From CAWDVH01 sp963805705 (GTDB lineage Bacteria > Actinomycetota > Actinomycetes > Streptosporangiales > Streptosporangiaceae), in NCBI GenBank assembly GCA_963805705.1, contig CAWDVH010000001.1, positions 2,480,001 through 2,544,000 of the forward strand: 64,000 nucleotides of DNA, written 5' to 3'. This document shows, one piece after another, positions 24,054 to 32,905 of this stretch. A program made the position numbers and the translations under genes. The first letter of the stretch is position 1. Each line of letters opens with the position of its first letter. The notes beneath the pieces were generated by a model, which had not been told where the DNA came from, searched no databases, and saw only the letters and a program-made list of their open reading frames with translations.

Positions 24054-26241
24054 GCGGCGCCATGCCCAGCGCCCGGCGCAGGAAGTCGACCTGCAGCAGC
24101 AGCAGGTTCTCGGCCACCTCCTCCTGCGCGGCCATGTGCGTAACCCCCGACAGCGGCAGGACCGAGTGCGGCTTGCCGGCGGCCAGCAGCGCCGAGGACA
24201 GGCGCAGCGAGTGGGCGACGACGACGTTATCGTCGGCCAGGCCGTGGATGATGAGCAGCGGGCGGCTCAGCCGGTGCGCGTCGATGAGCAGGGAGCCCCG
24301 GTCATAAGGCTCCGGATCCTCGCCGGGATGCCCGAGATAGCGCTCGCTGTAATGGGTGTCGTACAGGCGCATGTCCGTGACCGGCGCCCCGGCGACGGCT
24401 GCGTGGAACACATCCGGCCGGCGCAGTACCGCCAGCGCCGACAGGTACCCGCCGAACGACCAGCCCCTGATGGCCACCTTGCTCAGGTCCAGGTCGCCGC
24501 AGCGGGCCGCGGCGGCCTGCAGCGCGGTCACCTGATCCGCCAGCGGCGGCCCCGACAGGTCGCCGGCGACGGTGTGCTCCCAGTCAGGCCCGCGGCCGGG
24601 AGTGCCGCGCCCGTCGGCGACCACGACCGCGAACCCCTGCTCGGCGAACCACTGCGAGGTGAGAAACGCCGAGCGGCTGGCCAGCACCATCTGCGCGTGC
24701 GGCCCGCCGTACGGGTCCATCAAGACGGGCAGGGCGGCCGATCCCGGTTCGTGCCAGGACGGCAGCAGCAGGACGGTGCGGATCTCGTGCTGGCCGGCCG
24801 AGAAGAAGTCCGGCGCCGGGACCGGCAGCAGCGGCCGCTGCGCGTGCGAGGCGATCCGGGCGACCTCGGCCCCCTCGCGCAGGACCCGGACGGCGAGCCC
24901 GTCGGAGTCCAGCGACCGGCTCGCCGACACGGTCGTGCCGCCCGCCCGCCGGCCGGACTGCACCCGCGGCCCGCGGCCGGCGACGGCGGCCAGGCCATCG
25001 GGGCCGTGGGCCCACAGCCCGATCTCGGTGGGCTCACCGTCGGAGGCGGTGAACAGCACGGTGTCCCCGTCAACGCCCGTGATCTCCCTGACCTGCAGCC
25101 CCTCCGGGGTTACCGGCTCGGCCGTCCCCGCCGCCAGGTCGGCGGCGGTAGCGACCAGCAGCCGCCGGGTGCCGCCGTCGTCCACCGTCCACACGATCTT
25201 CCCGGCGGCGGTCCTGGCCGGCACCCCGGGGATGATCTCCAGCCAGAACCGGCTGGTGTCGGCCCGGACAACGGTGGTGCCGCCGGTCTGGGTGTCCACC
25301 GCGAGCATGCGCATCTCGCGCTGGTCCCGGCTCTGCACCACGATCAGCGGCGCCGCTGCCGCGAGCTCTTCCCGGCCCGCGCCGGACTGTTCCGGACCGG
25401 TGCCGGACCCCTGCGGGCCAGCGCCGGACCCCTCCCAGCACACCGTGACCAGGTAAGGGAACGCCACCTGATCCCACTCAACCTGCGTCGGCGTCCCGTC
25501 CAGGCCGGCCAGGAACAGGCTCACCTCCGCGTTGGGCGTGCCCGCGGCGGGGTAGCGGACCTCGGTGGCGGGCTGCTCCGGGTTCGACGGATCGGCGATG
25601 TACCAGCGCTGCACCGGCTCGTCATCGACGCACGCGACCAGCAGGGATTTCCCGTCTGGTGCCCACCAGTAGCCGCGCATGCGGCTCATCTCCTCGGCGG
25701 CCACGAATTCGGCCAGGCCGAACGACCTGTCGTCGCCCGCTTCAGGCTCCGCCACGGCGTGATCCTCGCCCGAGCTGATGTCCACCACCCGCAGGGCGCC
25801 GGCGCAGACGTACGCGACGAGCGTGCCCGAGGGGTCGGGCCGCGGGTCGGCGGCCGGGGTGAGCGTGGCGAGCTCGCGAACCCCGCCGCCGGCCTGCAGG
25901 CCGGCCACGTACACCTTGCCCGCCAGGCCGAACGCGGCGATCCGGAACTCGCCGTCGGCGGCGAACCCGACGATGCCCGATGCGCGCTCCCTGGAGCGCT
26001 CTCGCCGCGCCTTCTCCGCCGGATCCACCGTGCCGCCGGCGTCGATCCGCGCCGGGTCGGCGATCAGCCGTTCCGCACCCGCGGCGACATCCAGCGCCCA
26101 CAGGCAGGTGACCGGGTCAGTGCCGTCCTGCGAACGCAGGAAGGCCACCGTGCCGCCGTCGGGCGAGACCTGGAAGGAGCGGGGTACTCCGAGGGTGAAG
26201 CCCTGGGTCCGGGCCTGCTGCCGCGGGAAGGTGTCCGTCAT
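24043..26241 (-). CDS. S9-family prolyl oligopeptidase/dipeptidyl peptidase IV-like
   Basis: The protein has 732 residues from ATG 26241 (MTDTFPRQQARTQG). An open frame reaches 26445 but would overlap divergent mshB, so I reject it. The N-terminal two thirds form a DPPIV-like propeller (SFQVSPDGGTVAFLRSQDG). The catalytic alpha/beta-hydrolase domain has the nucleophile in IRGWSFGGYLSAL, an Asp in HGLADDNVVV and a His in SGVTHMAAQEE. No signal peptide is seen, so it acts on cytoplasmic peptides. It is followed by the P1 peptidase. Confidence 0.93.
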   Translation of the reverse strand: MTDTFPRQQARTQGFTLGVPRSFQVSPDGGTVAFLRSQDGTDPVTCLWALDVAAGAERLIADPARIDAGGTVDPAEKARRERSRERASGIVGFAADGEFRIAAFGLAGKVYVAGLQAGGGVRELATLTPAADPRPDPSGTLVAYVCAGALRVVDISSGEDHAVAEPEAGDDRSFGLAEFVAAEEMSRMRGYWWAPDGKSLLVACVDDEPVQRWYIADPSNPEQPATEVRYPAAGTPNAEVSLFLAGLDGTPTQVEWDQVAFPYLVTVCWEGSGAGPQGSGTGPEQSGAGREELAAAAPLIVVQSRDQREMRMLAVDTQTGGTTVVRADTSRFWLEIIPGVPARTAAGKIVWTVDDGGTRRLLVATAADLAAGTAEPVTPEGLQVREITGVDGDTVLFTASDGEPTEIGLWAHGPDGLAAVAGRGPRVQSGRRAGGTTVSASRSLDSDGLAVRVLREGAEVARIASHAQRPLLPVPAPDFFSAGQHEIRTVLLLPSWHEPGSAALPVLMDPYGGPHAQMVLASRSAFLTSQWFAEQGFAVVVADGRGTPGRGPDWEHTVAGDLSGPPLADQVTALQAAAARCGDLDLSKVAIRGWSFGGYLSALAVLRRPDVFHAAVAGAPVTDMRLYDTHYSERYLGHPGEDPEPYDRGSLLIDAHRLSRPLLIIHGLADDNVVVAHSLRLSSALLAAGKPHSVLPLSGVTHMAAQEEVAENLLLLQVDFLRRALGMAPRAS

Positions 26242-26280
26242 ATCTGCTGATCCTGCCAGCTCGCGAGCTGGACCGATGAC

Positions 26281-26286
26281 TAGGCT
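26281..26286 (+). promoter_or_regulatory. -10-like TAGGCT for leaderless mshB
   Basis: TAGGCT ends 7 nt before the mshB ATG at 26294, and no Shine-Dalgarno sequence is present. The same hexamer with similar spacing precedes dapD and cysS in this window. Confidence 0.5.
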
Positions 26287-26293
26287 CGCGGCT

Positions 26294-27226
26294 ATGACCA
26301 CTCCGGATGGCAACAGGCTCCTGCTCGTCCACGCCCATCCCGATGACGAGTCGATCGGCACCGGCGCGACGATGGCGAAGTATGCCGCGAGCGGAGCGGG
26401 GGTCACCCTGGTCACCTGCACCCTGGGGGAGCTCGGCGAGGTCATCCCGCCCGAGCTGGCCCACCTGGCCTGGGATGCCGATGGCGGCCTCGGGCAGTAC
26501 CGGATCGGCGAGCTGGACGCGGCCTGCCAGGCGCTGGGCGTGACCGATCACCGGTTCCTCGGCGGACCCGGCCGGTGGCGGGACTCGGGGATGATGGGCC
26601 TGCCCACCAACGACTGGGACGGCAGTTTCTGGCAGGCCGACGTGGCCGAGGCGGCGGACCTGCTGCTGAACGTGATCCGCGAGGTCCGGCCGCAGGTCAT
26701 GGTCAGCTATGACGCGAACGGCTTCTACGGCCATCCCGATCACATCCAGGCCCACCGGGTGGCCTGGCGGGCCTTCGGGCTCGCAGACGGGCTGGTCAGC
26801 AAGTTCTACGCCACTACGGTGCCGAAGTCGGTCCTGGCCGAGAGCATCAAGCTGATGCGGGCCGCCGAATCCGGCGGAGATGGCAGCGGCGGCGACGGGG
26901 ATGGGGGCGGCGACGGGGATGGCGGCGGGGATGGCGGCGGCGGAACCGGTTTCAGCCAGGTCGATTCCGTCGACGACCTCCCGTTCGGGGTTCCCGACGA
27001 GGAGGTGACCACGCAGATCGACGCGGGCGCGTACCTGGAGGCGAAGATCGCCGCCATGCGCGCCCATGCCTCCCAGATTGCCGTGGACAGCCCGTTCTTC
27101 GCCCTGTCCAACAACGTGGGCCAGCGCGCTTTCGGCGTGGAGTACTACACGCTGCTGGCGGGTCCGCGCGGGACCGGATCCGGGCCGCACGGCTGGGAGA
27201 CCGATCTCTTTGCTGCGATTGGCTAG
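26294..27226 (+). CDS. mshB: N-acetyl-GlcN-inositol deacetylase (mycothiol biosynthesis)
   Basis: It removes the acetyl group from GlcNAc-Ins, the second committed step towards mycothiol. The zinc/active-site motif AHPDDE is at residues 13-18, with YDANGFYGHPDHIQAH carrying the second histidine site. The protein has 310 residues. A Gly/Asp-rich insertion (about residues 194-217) interrupts the fold and is not a family feature. DUF6113 follows immediately, as in other actinomycetes. The ATG is chosen for the TAGGCT element 7 nt upstream. Confidence 0.92.
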   Translation: MTTPDGNRLLLVHAHPDDESIGTGATMAKYAASGAGVTLVTCTLGELGEVIPPELAHLAWDADGGLGQYRIGELDAACQALGVTDHRFLGGPGRWRDSGMMGLPTNDWDGSFWQADVAEAADLLLNVIREVRPQVMVSYDANGFYGHPDHIQAHRVAWRAFGLADGLVSKFYATTVPKSVLAESIKLMRAAESGGDGSGGDGDGGGDGDGGGDGGGGTGFSQVDSVDDLPFGVPDEEVTTQIDAGAYLEAKIAAMRAHASQIAVDSPFFALSNNVGQRAFGVEYYTLLAGPRGTGSGPHGWETDLFAAIG

Positions 27227-27236
27227 CCTTCACCTC

Positions 27237-27713
27237 GTGAACAGCGCGCCAGGACAGCACCAAGACCAGTTCGCCCCGCCGGCCCGAGCTGGCCGCGGCG
27301 GATTCCTGGCCGGGGACGGCCGCCTGGTCACGGGCGGCGCCTACCTCATGCTGTTCCTGCTGGGCGCCCTGCAAGGCGTCGTCGGCTCCTTCCACTATGC
27401 GTCCGGGCCGGTCCCGCTGGCCGCGCTCGTATTTGACGGGCTGATTCTCGTCACCTCCCTGCTGGGCGCGTCGGGAATGCGCAACCCGTCCGGCGGGCTT
27501 ATGCCCGTGTTGGGCTGGTTTTTGGCCGTGTTCGTGCTGGCGAAGAGCACCCAGGGAGGAAGTGTTGTGATCACCAACACCACCGCGGGCATGTGGTTTC
27601 TCTTCGGCGGCTCGGCGAGCGCGGCCGCGGGCGCCGTAGCTGCTTTTGCCCGGTGGTCCCGGTCTGGGCCAGCGCGCCGGGCCGGGCTGGCAAGGCGGAA
27701 GACTGACCGGTGA
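27237..27713 (+). CDS. DUF6113-like membrane protein
   Basis: The protein has 158 residues and four hydrophobic helices (LVTGGAYLMLFLLGALQGVV; VPLAALVFDGLILVTSLLG; LMPVLGWFLAVFVLA; FLFGGSASAAAGAVAAF). Its place directly after mshB is conserved in actinomycetes and supports the family call; its function is unknown. The GTG at 27237 has TAGCCT 7 nt upstream (overlapping the mshB stop) and no RBS, so it may be leaderless as well as co-transcribed. Confidence 0.75.
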   Translation: MNSAPGQHQDQFAPPARAGRGGFLAGDGRLVTGGAYLMLFLLGALQGVVGSFHYASGPVPLAALVFDGLILVTSLLGASGMRNPSGGLMPVLGWFLAVFVLAKSTQGGSVVITNTTAGMWFLFGGSASAAAGAVAAFARWSRSGPARRAGLARRKTDR

Positions 27714-28204
27714 CACCGGTGGATACCAGCGCCTTCCGGCGGGCCGCGGGCCGGTTCCCGACGGGTATCGTCGTGGTCGCTACCAGCCTGGACGGCAACG
27801 GGCACGCGATGACCGTGAGCGCGTTTACCTCTGTCTCGCTGGAGCCGGTCCTCGTCTTGTTCTGCGCCGAGAAGATCGCGCGATTTCATGATGCGGTGCT
27901 CACGGCCGGTATCTGGTCGGTGTCCGTGCTCGGTGAGGACTCCGAGAAGACGGCCCAGTGGCTGGCCACCAGGGGACGCCCCCTCGAAGGCCAGCTCGAC
28001 CTGACCCCGCATCATCCCGGCCCGCTGACCGGCGCTCCGATCCTGGATGCCGCGCTCGCCGCGATGGAATGCCGGACGACTGCCGTGCACGACGGCGGCG
28101 ACCACAGCATCGTGGTCGGCGAGGTCCTCGGCGTCAGCGACTCCGGCGACAGCGCCGGCCCGCTGATCTACCACGGCGGCCGGTACCGCCGCCTCGCCGA
28201 GTAG
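27710..28204 (+). CDS. Flavin reductase-domain protein
   Basis: The protein has 164 residues of the FMN-binding split-barrel flavin reductase family (HpaC/ActVB-like): FRRAAGRFPTGIVVVATS, then AMTVSAFTSVSLEPVLVLFC, a GDHSIVVGEVLGV strand and a terminal LIYHGGRYRRL. It would supply reduced flavin to a monooxygenase or act as an oxidoreductase; no oxygenase is adjacent. The GTG overlaps the preceding stop (GTGA), so translation is coupled to the DUF6113 gene. Confidence 0.9.
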   Translation: MTPVDTSAFRRAAGRFPTGIVVVATSLDGNGHAMTVSAFTSVSLEPVLVLFCAEKIARFHDAVLTAGIWSVSVLGEDSEKTAQWLATRGRPLEGQLDLTPHHPGPLTGAPILDAALAAMECRTTAVHDGGDHSIVVGEVLGVSDSGDSAGPLIYHGGRYRRLAE

Positions 28205-28257
28205 CGGGCCGGTACCGCCACCTCGCCGAGTAGCGGCCGCTACCGCCGCCTCACCGG
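28178..28257. repeat. 29-bp tandem repeat covering the flavin-reductase stop
   Basis: Two 29-bp copies (28178-28206 and 28207-28235, one mismatch) and a 22-bp degenerate third copy. The first copy encodes the protein's last residues (GRYRRLAE) and its TAG stop; the next copy repeats these bases including CGAGTAG. Confidence 0.85.
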
Positions 28258-28276
28258 ATAAAGGCGGCGGCTGGAA

Positions 28277-30088
28277 TCAATCCCCCAGGGCCGCTCCGTG
28301 GTCGCGGTCCGAGAGCACGTACTCGGGGATGTCGGCCAGCGCGGCCCGGACCTGCTCGCCGAGCGACTTGGCCTGCGCGTCCAGCCGGGCGCTGGCCGCC
28401 ACCCCGCGGCCGAGCAGCCCGGTGACCACGAAGTTGAGCGACAGCAGATTGGGCAGCCGGTACCGGTCGATCCGCAGGCCCGCGGCCGACGGGACCAGCT
28501 CGGCGAGCCGCTGCGCGGTGAGGTAGCCGTCGAGCCACGCGAACGCCGCCGGGCTGCGGACCCACACCCCGACGTTCGCGTTGCCGCCCTTGTCGCCCGA
28601 CCGGGCGCCCGCGACAGTACCCAGCGGTACCCGCACCGTGCGCCCGCCACCCGTCGGCTCTGCGACGGCCGGCTCTGCGCCCGTCGGCCCCGCGCTCGGC
28701 GGCCCGGCGGACGGCGGCCCGGCGAACAACAGCCGGATAGGTGACGGCTCGGCCCGCGGCGCCCCTGACCAGGCCTGCGCTCCGTCCAGGAACACGCGGG
28801 ACTCGATCAGCGAGGCGGGAACGGCCGCCGGCCAGAAGACGCCGTAGGACGAGGCGTCCCCCGGCGGGGTGAGCGAGTACAGGCCCGGATAACTGGCCAG
28901 CGCCGTCTCGATCACCGCGGCGGAGAACGCCCGCCCGGTGCGGCCGCGATCGGGATCCATCACGGTGATTCGCAGCAGCGCGGGGTCCGAGCCGTCCAGA
29001 TCGACCGAGACGCTCTCGAACGCCTCCCGCCCGCCGGGAATCCGGGCCCAGATCGCGCGCTGCGCCAGCTCGGCCTTGGCCGCCACATCCAGGCCCTCCA
29101 GGACCAGGATCATCGTGTTGCGGTAGCCGCCGGCGTAATTCATCGAGACCTTCAGGTCAGCGGGCGGCGGCTCCCCGCGAGTGCCGGTGACCAGGACCCG
29201 GTCCGGCCCCTGCTGCTCCAGGGCGATCGTGTCAAATCGCGCGGTGACGTCGGGATTGAGGTAACGCGGGGCGCCGATCTCGTACAGCAGCTGCGCGGTC
29301 ACCGTTCCGACGGAGACCAGGCCGCCGGTACCAGGGTGCTTGGTGATCACGCAGGACCCGTCGGCGGCCAGCTCGGCGAGCGGGAATCCGGCCTGGGCCA
29401 GATCAGGCACTTCCCCGAAGAACGCGTAGTTGCCGCCGGTCGCCTGGCAGCCGCACTCGATGATGTGCCCGGCGGCGACCGCTCCGGCCAGCGCGTCCAG
29501 GTCGTCACCCGTCCAGCCGAAGCGCCAGATTCCCGGGCCTACCACCAGGGCGGCGTCGGTCACCCGCCCGGTGATGACAACGTCGGCGCCCAGGTGCAGC
29601 GCCTCGGCGATGGGCTGGCCGCCGAGATAGGCGTTGGCGGTCACGGGCACGACGCGGGCGTCGGCGAGCCGCTCTCCGGTATCGGTATTGGCCAGGTCAT
29701 GCCCCGCGCCGGCCAGCTCGCCCAGCCGGCCGAGAATGTCGTCTCCCTCGACGTGGGCGATCACCGGTCGCAGCCCGGCCCGGTCGGCCAGCTCGCGAAC
29801 TGCGGCCGCGCACCCGGCCGGGTCCAGCCCGCCCGCATTCGACACGATCTTGATTCCGCGCTCCAGGCAGCTGGCCAGGACCTGCTCCAGCTGGCGCAGG
29901 AAGGTCCGCGCGTACCCCGGCCCGCCCCGGTCCCGGCTCTTGGCCAGCAGCAGCATGGTGAGCTCGGCCAGCCAGTCGCCGGTAAGGACGTCGATCGGGC
30001 CGCCCTCGACCATTTCTCGCGCCGCGGACAGCCGGTCGCCATAAAAGCCGCTGCAGTTGGCGATCCGCAGCACCGGCTCGTCGCTCAT
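28277..30088 (-). CDS. Acyclic terpene utilisation AtuA-like protein (DUF1446)
   Basis: The protein has 603 residues. The N-terminal DUF1446 region begins VLRIANCSGFYGDRLSAAREM and includes LTGDWLAELTM and ADVVITGRVTDAALVVGP. A C-terminal AtuA-like domain (VPLGTVAGARSGDKGGNANVG) is separated by a low-complexity GPPSAG repeat. AtuA proteins accompany geranyl-CoA or leucine/isovalerate carboxylation pathways; the chemistry is not settled. It is the last gene of the carboxylase operon here and overlaps the enoyl-CoA hydratase by 4 nt. Confidence 0.88.
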   Translation of the reverse strand: MSDEPVLRIANCSGFYGDRLSAAREMVEGGPIDVLTGDWLAELTMLLLAKSRDRGGPGYARTFLRQLEQVLASCLERGIKIVSNAGGLDPAGCAAAVRELADRAGLRPVIAHVEGDDILGRLGELAGAGHDLANTDTGERLADARVVPVTANAYLGGQPIAEALHLGADVVITGRVTDAALVVGPGIWRFGWTGDDLDALAGAVAAGHIIECGCQATGGNYAFFGEVPDLAQAGFPLAELAADGSCVITKHPGTGGLVSVGTVTAQLLYEIGAPRYLNPDVTARFDTIALEQQGPDRVLVTGTRGEPPPADLKVSMNYAGGYRNTMILVLEGLDVAAKAELAQRAIWARIPGGREAFESVSVDLDGSDPALLRITVMDPDRGRTGRAFSAAVIETALASYPGLYSLTPPGDASSYGVFWPAAVPASLIESRVFLDGAQAWSGAPRAEPSPIRLLFAGPPSAGPPSAGPTGAEPAVAEPTGGGRTVRVPLGTVAGARSGDKGGNANVGVWVRSPAAFAWLDGYLTAQRLAELVPSAAGLRIDRYRLPNLLSLNFVVTGLLGRGVAASARLDAQAKSLGEQVRAALADIPEYVLSDRDHGAALGD

Positions 30089-30861
30089 ATCGTGCCCTCG
30101 CCGCGCGGGACCCAGCTCGGCTCGCGCTTGTCCGCGAAGGCCGCCATCCCCTCGGCGGCCTCCGCGGAAGCGAACCGGCCGGCCGACAGCTCCGCCATGC
30201 TGTCCAGCCCGTCGGCCAGCGACAGAGCCGGGACGACGCGCAGGATGCTCTTGGTGGCGGCCAGTGCGCCCGGTGCCCCGCGCAGCAGCATCCCCGCGTA
30301 CCGGCTGGTCTGCGCGTCGAGCTCGGCCTCGGGGACGGCGCGGGTCAGCAGCCCGATCTCCTGCGCGCGCCCGGCGCTGAAGGTCTCCCCGGTCAGGAGG
30401 TACTCAGCCGCCGCCCGCGACGGCATCCGGCGCAGGCAAGGGACGGCGATGATGGCCGGCGCCGCCCCGATGCGCACCTCGGTGAAGGCAAAGGTCGCCG
30501 GGAACGCGGCGATGGCAATGTCGCAGGCGGCGACCAGGCCGATGCCGCCCGCCCTGGCGCTGCCGTTCACCCGGCAGATAACCGGCTTGGAGCTTTCCCA
30601 GATGAGCTCGACCACCCGCGGGAACAGCGACGGCGCCGCCGCGGGCCGGTCCCGTGCCTCCTTCAGGTCCGCCCCCGCGCAGAACGCGGGCCCGGCGCCG
30701 GTCAGCACGATGACCCGCACGGCATCGTCGGCGAGCGCGGCGGCCAGCGCCGCGTGCAGCTGCGCCAGCAGGGCACTGGACAGGGCATTGCGGTTGGCCG
30801 GGGAATCCAGCGTGACGGTCGCGACCCCGTCCGCGGTCGCGCTGCGGATCACCTCGTTCAT
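30085..30861 (-). CDS. Enoyl-CoA hydratase/isomerase family protein
   Basis: The protein has 258 residues of the crotonase fold: VTLDSPANRNALSSALLAQL, oxyanion-hole segment GAGPAFCAGADLKE, and NGSARAGGIGLVAACDI. The operon contains both acyl-CoA carboxylase subunits and AtuA, so it probably hydrates the carboxylated enoyl-CoA (the role of AtuE or LiuC). Both junctions are 4-nt overlaps (30085-30088 and 30858-30861), so the operon is tightly coupled. Confidence 0.9.
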   Translation of the reverse strand: MNEVIRSATADGVATVTLDSPANRNALSSALLAQLHAALAAALADDAVRVIVLTGAGPAFCAGADLKEARDRPAAAPSLFPRVVELIWESSKPVICRVNGSARAGGIGLVAACDIAIAAFPATFAFTEVRIGAAPAIIAVPCLRRMPSRAAAEYLLTGETFSAGRAQEIGLLTRAVPEAELDAQTSRYAGMLLRGAPGALAATKSILRVVPALSLADGLDSMAELSAGRFASAEAAEGMAAFADKREPSWVPRGEGTI

Positions 30862-32900
30862 GCTTCCTGCCCTTCCTGGCTCGCGGCGACAACCGCCAGC
30901 ACGTCACCGGCGGCTACCTGATCACCAGGAGAAACGCGGAGCTCGGCGAGCATCCCGGCCCCCGGCGCGACGATCAGGTGCTCCATCTTCATCGCCTCGA
31001 GCACCAGGACCGGCTGGCCGGCGGTGACGGCGTCGCCTCGTGCTGCCTCGAGCCTGACCACGCTGCCCGGCATCGGCGCGATCAGCGAGCCTGGCTCTCG
31101 CACCGCGACGGGCGCCGGCAGGCGCGGGACCGGCGTCAGCGCGACCATGCCGAACGCCGAGTCGACCCATACCTCGCCCGCCGCGCGGGCCACGTCGAAC
31201 CGGTACCGCACGCCCGCGACCTCCAGGGTGACCTGCTCTGGCGCGAACGCCACGACCACTGTGCTGTCCGGTGCCACTGTGCTGTCCGGTGCCGCTGTGC
31301 TGTCCGGCGCGACTGTGCTGTCCGGTGCCGCTGTGCTGTCCGGCACCTCCGCGACCTCGATCCCGGCGCGCGTCCACTGATAGGCGACGTCGATCCGGCC
31401 GCGGGGGCCGTCGTAGGACGTGCGCTGGGGCTGGGAGACGACGTTGCGCCAGCCGCCCAGCGCGGCGCTGCCCGTCCGGGCGGCCGCGCGGTTCGCGGCG
31501 GCCTGCGCCAGCGCCGCCGCCAGCGCCGACAGGCCGGCCTGCTGGCCAGGCGCGAGGCCAGTCAGGTCATAGCCGTCCAGGAGTGAGGTGTCGGCCTGGC
31601 CGGCCAGGAAGCGCGGGTCACGCAGCAAGCTGACCAGCAGGTCCCGGTTGGTCGCGGGGCCATGGATCCTGGCCTGGGCCAGCGCCGTGGCCAGCCTGCG
31701 GGCGGCGGCGTCCCGGCTGGGCGCCCAGGCGATCACCTTGGCCAGCATCGCGTCGTAGTAGGGACTGATCACGCTCCCGGCCTCGACGCCCGAGTCGAGC
31801 CGCAGGCCCGGCGACAGGCGCCCGCCGGGCACGGCGAACCGCGCGTCCACATCGCCGATCCGCAGGGCGTGGACCGTGCCGCTGGCCGGGCGGTAGCCGT
31901 CGGCCGGATCCTCCGCGTACAGCCGGGCCTCGATCGCATGCCCGGTGGCCGGGGGCAGCTGCGGCAGGGCCCCGCCGCAGGCGATGTCGAGCTGCAGCGC
32001 GACCAGGTCAATGTCATGAACGCACTCGGTGACCGGGTGCTCGACCTGCAGCCTGGTGTTGAACTCCAGGAAGAAGAATTGCCCGTCTGCGGCGACCAGG
32101 AACTCCGCGGTCCCGGCGCCCAGGTAGGTCACGGTACGGGTGATCGCCTCGGCCGCGGCCCGCAGCTGCTCGCGCAGCTCCTGGCTGACCGCGGGGGAGG
32201 GGGTCTCCTCGATCACCTTCTGGTAGCGGCGCTGCAGCGAGCAGTCCCGCTCGGTCAGCGCCTGCACGCCGCCGCGGGAGTCGGCCAGGACCTGGACCTC
32301 GATGTGGCGGGCGCCGGTCAGCAGCGGCTCGCAGAACACCGTGCCGTCGCCGAAGGCCGCCTCTGCCTCCCGGCTCGCCGCCGCCAGGGCGGCCGGCAGC
32401 TCCCCGGCGTCGCGGACGACGCGCATGCCCCGCCCGCCGCCGCCCGCCGATGCCTTGACCAGGACGGGGAACTCGGTCAGCGCGCGGGGATCGAGCTCGG
32501 GCAGGACCGGGATGCCTGCGCCCTCGGCCAGTTTTTTCGAAATGATCTTTGAGCTCATCGCCTCGATGGCCTCGGGCGGCGGCCCGACCCAGGTCAGGCC
32601 GGCGGAGCAGACCGCGCGGGCGAAGCCAGCGTCCTCGGACAGGAAGCCGTAGCCGGGGTGGATCGCGTCGGCGCCCGCGGCGAGGGCGGCGGCCACGATC
32701 GCGGCGCCGTTGAGGTAGGTCTGCGCCGGGCTCGTGCCGGGCAGCGCAACCGCGAGGTCAGCCTCGGCCACGTGGGCGGCACCGCGGTCGGCATCGGAGA
32801 ACACCGCGACGGTACCGATCCCGGCCTGCCGGCAGGTACGGAAGACCCGGCGGGCGATCTCGCCCCGGTTGGCGACGAGCAGCCTGCTGATCAATGCCAT
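30858..32900 (-). CDS. Acyl-CoA carboxylase alpha subunit (biotin carboxylase plus BCCP)
   Basis: The protein has 680 residues from ATG 32900 (MALISRLLVANRGEIARR); TAGGGGG lies 3-4 nt upstream, and a longer frame to 33032 overlaps the beta-subunit gene. Domains in order are biotin carboxylase N-terminal, ATP-grasp (KASAGGGGRGMR, EFNTRLQVEHPVTE), C-terminal domain, a repetitive linker and the biotinyl domain with VLEAMKMEHLI, biotinylated on the Lys. It carries CO2 from biotin to the beta subunit. The context suits geranyl- or methylcrotonyl-CoA carboxylase. Confidence 0.93.
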   Translation of the reverse strand: MALISRLLVANRGEIARRVFRTCRQAGIGTVAVFSDADRGAAHVAEADLAVALPGTSPAQTYLNGAAIVAAALAAGADAIHPGYGFLSEDAGFARAVCSAGLTWVGPPPEAIEAMSSKIISKKLAEGAGIPVLPELDPRALTEFPVLVKASAGGGGRGMRVVRDAGELPAALAAASREAEAAFGDGTVFCEPLLTGARHIEVQVLADSRGGVQALTERDCSLQRRYQKVIEETPSPAVSQELREQLRAAAEAITRTVTYLGAGTAEFLVAADGQFFFLEFNTRLQVEHPVTECVHDIDLVALQLDIACGGALPQLPPATGHAIEARLYAEDPADGYRPASGTVHALRIGDVDARFAVPGGRLSPGLRLDSGVEAGSVISPYYDAMLAKVIAWAPSRDAAARRLATALAQARIHGPATNRDLLVSLLRDPRFLAGQADTSLLDGYDLTGLAPGQQAGLSALAAALAQAAANRAAARTGSAALGGWRNVVSQPQRTSYDGPRGRIDVAYQWTRAGIEVAEVPDSTAAPDSTVAPDSTAAPDSTVAPDSTVVVAFAPEQVTLEVAGVRYRFDVARAAGEVWVDSAFGMVALTPVPRLPAPVAVREPGSLIAPMPGSVVRLEAARGDAVTAGQPVLVLEAMKMEHLIVAPGAGMLAELRVSPGDQVAAGDVLAVVAASQEGQEA
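31261..31350 (-). repeat. 18-bp tandem repeat in the carboxylase linker
   Basis: Five in-frame 18-bp units start at 31261, 31279, 31297, 31315 and 31333 (consensus GTGCTGTCCGGTGCCRCT on the plus strand). They encode APDST[A/V] repeats between the biotin carboxylase and biotinyl domains. The unit length keeps the frame, so copy number could vary without breaking the protein. Confidence 0.9.
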
Positions 32901-32905
32901 GCCCC

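Noticed and set aside
23704..26250. 848-codon plus-strand frame
   Set aside because: It is antisense to the S9 peptidase, whose catalytic triad and propeller are evident.
25778..26293. 172-codon upstream extension of mshB
   Set aside because: It runs antisense through the S9 peptidase start, lacks conservation, and ATG 26294 has its own promoter-like element.
29336..31027. 563-codon plus-strand frame
   Set aside because: It is antisense to AtuA, the enoyl-CoA hydratase and the carboxylase; no family resemblance.
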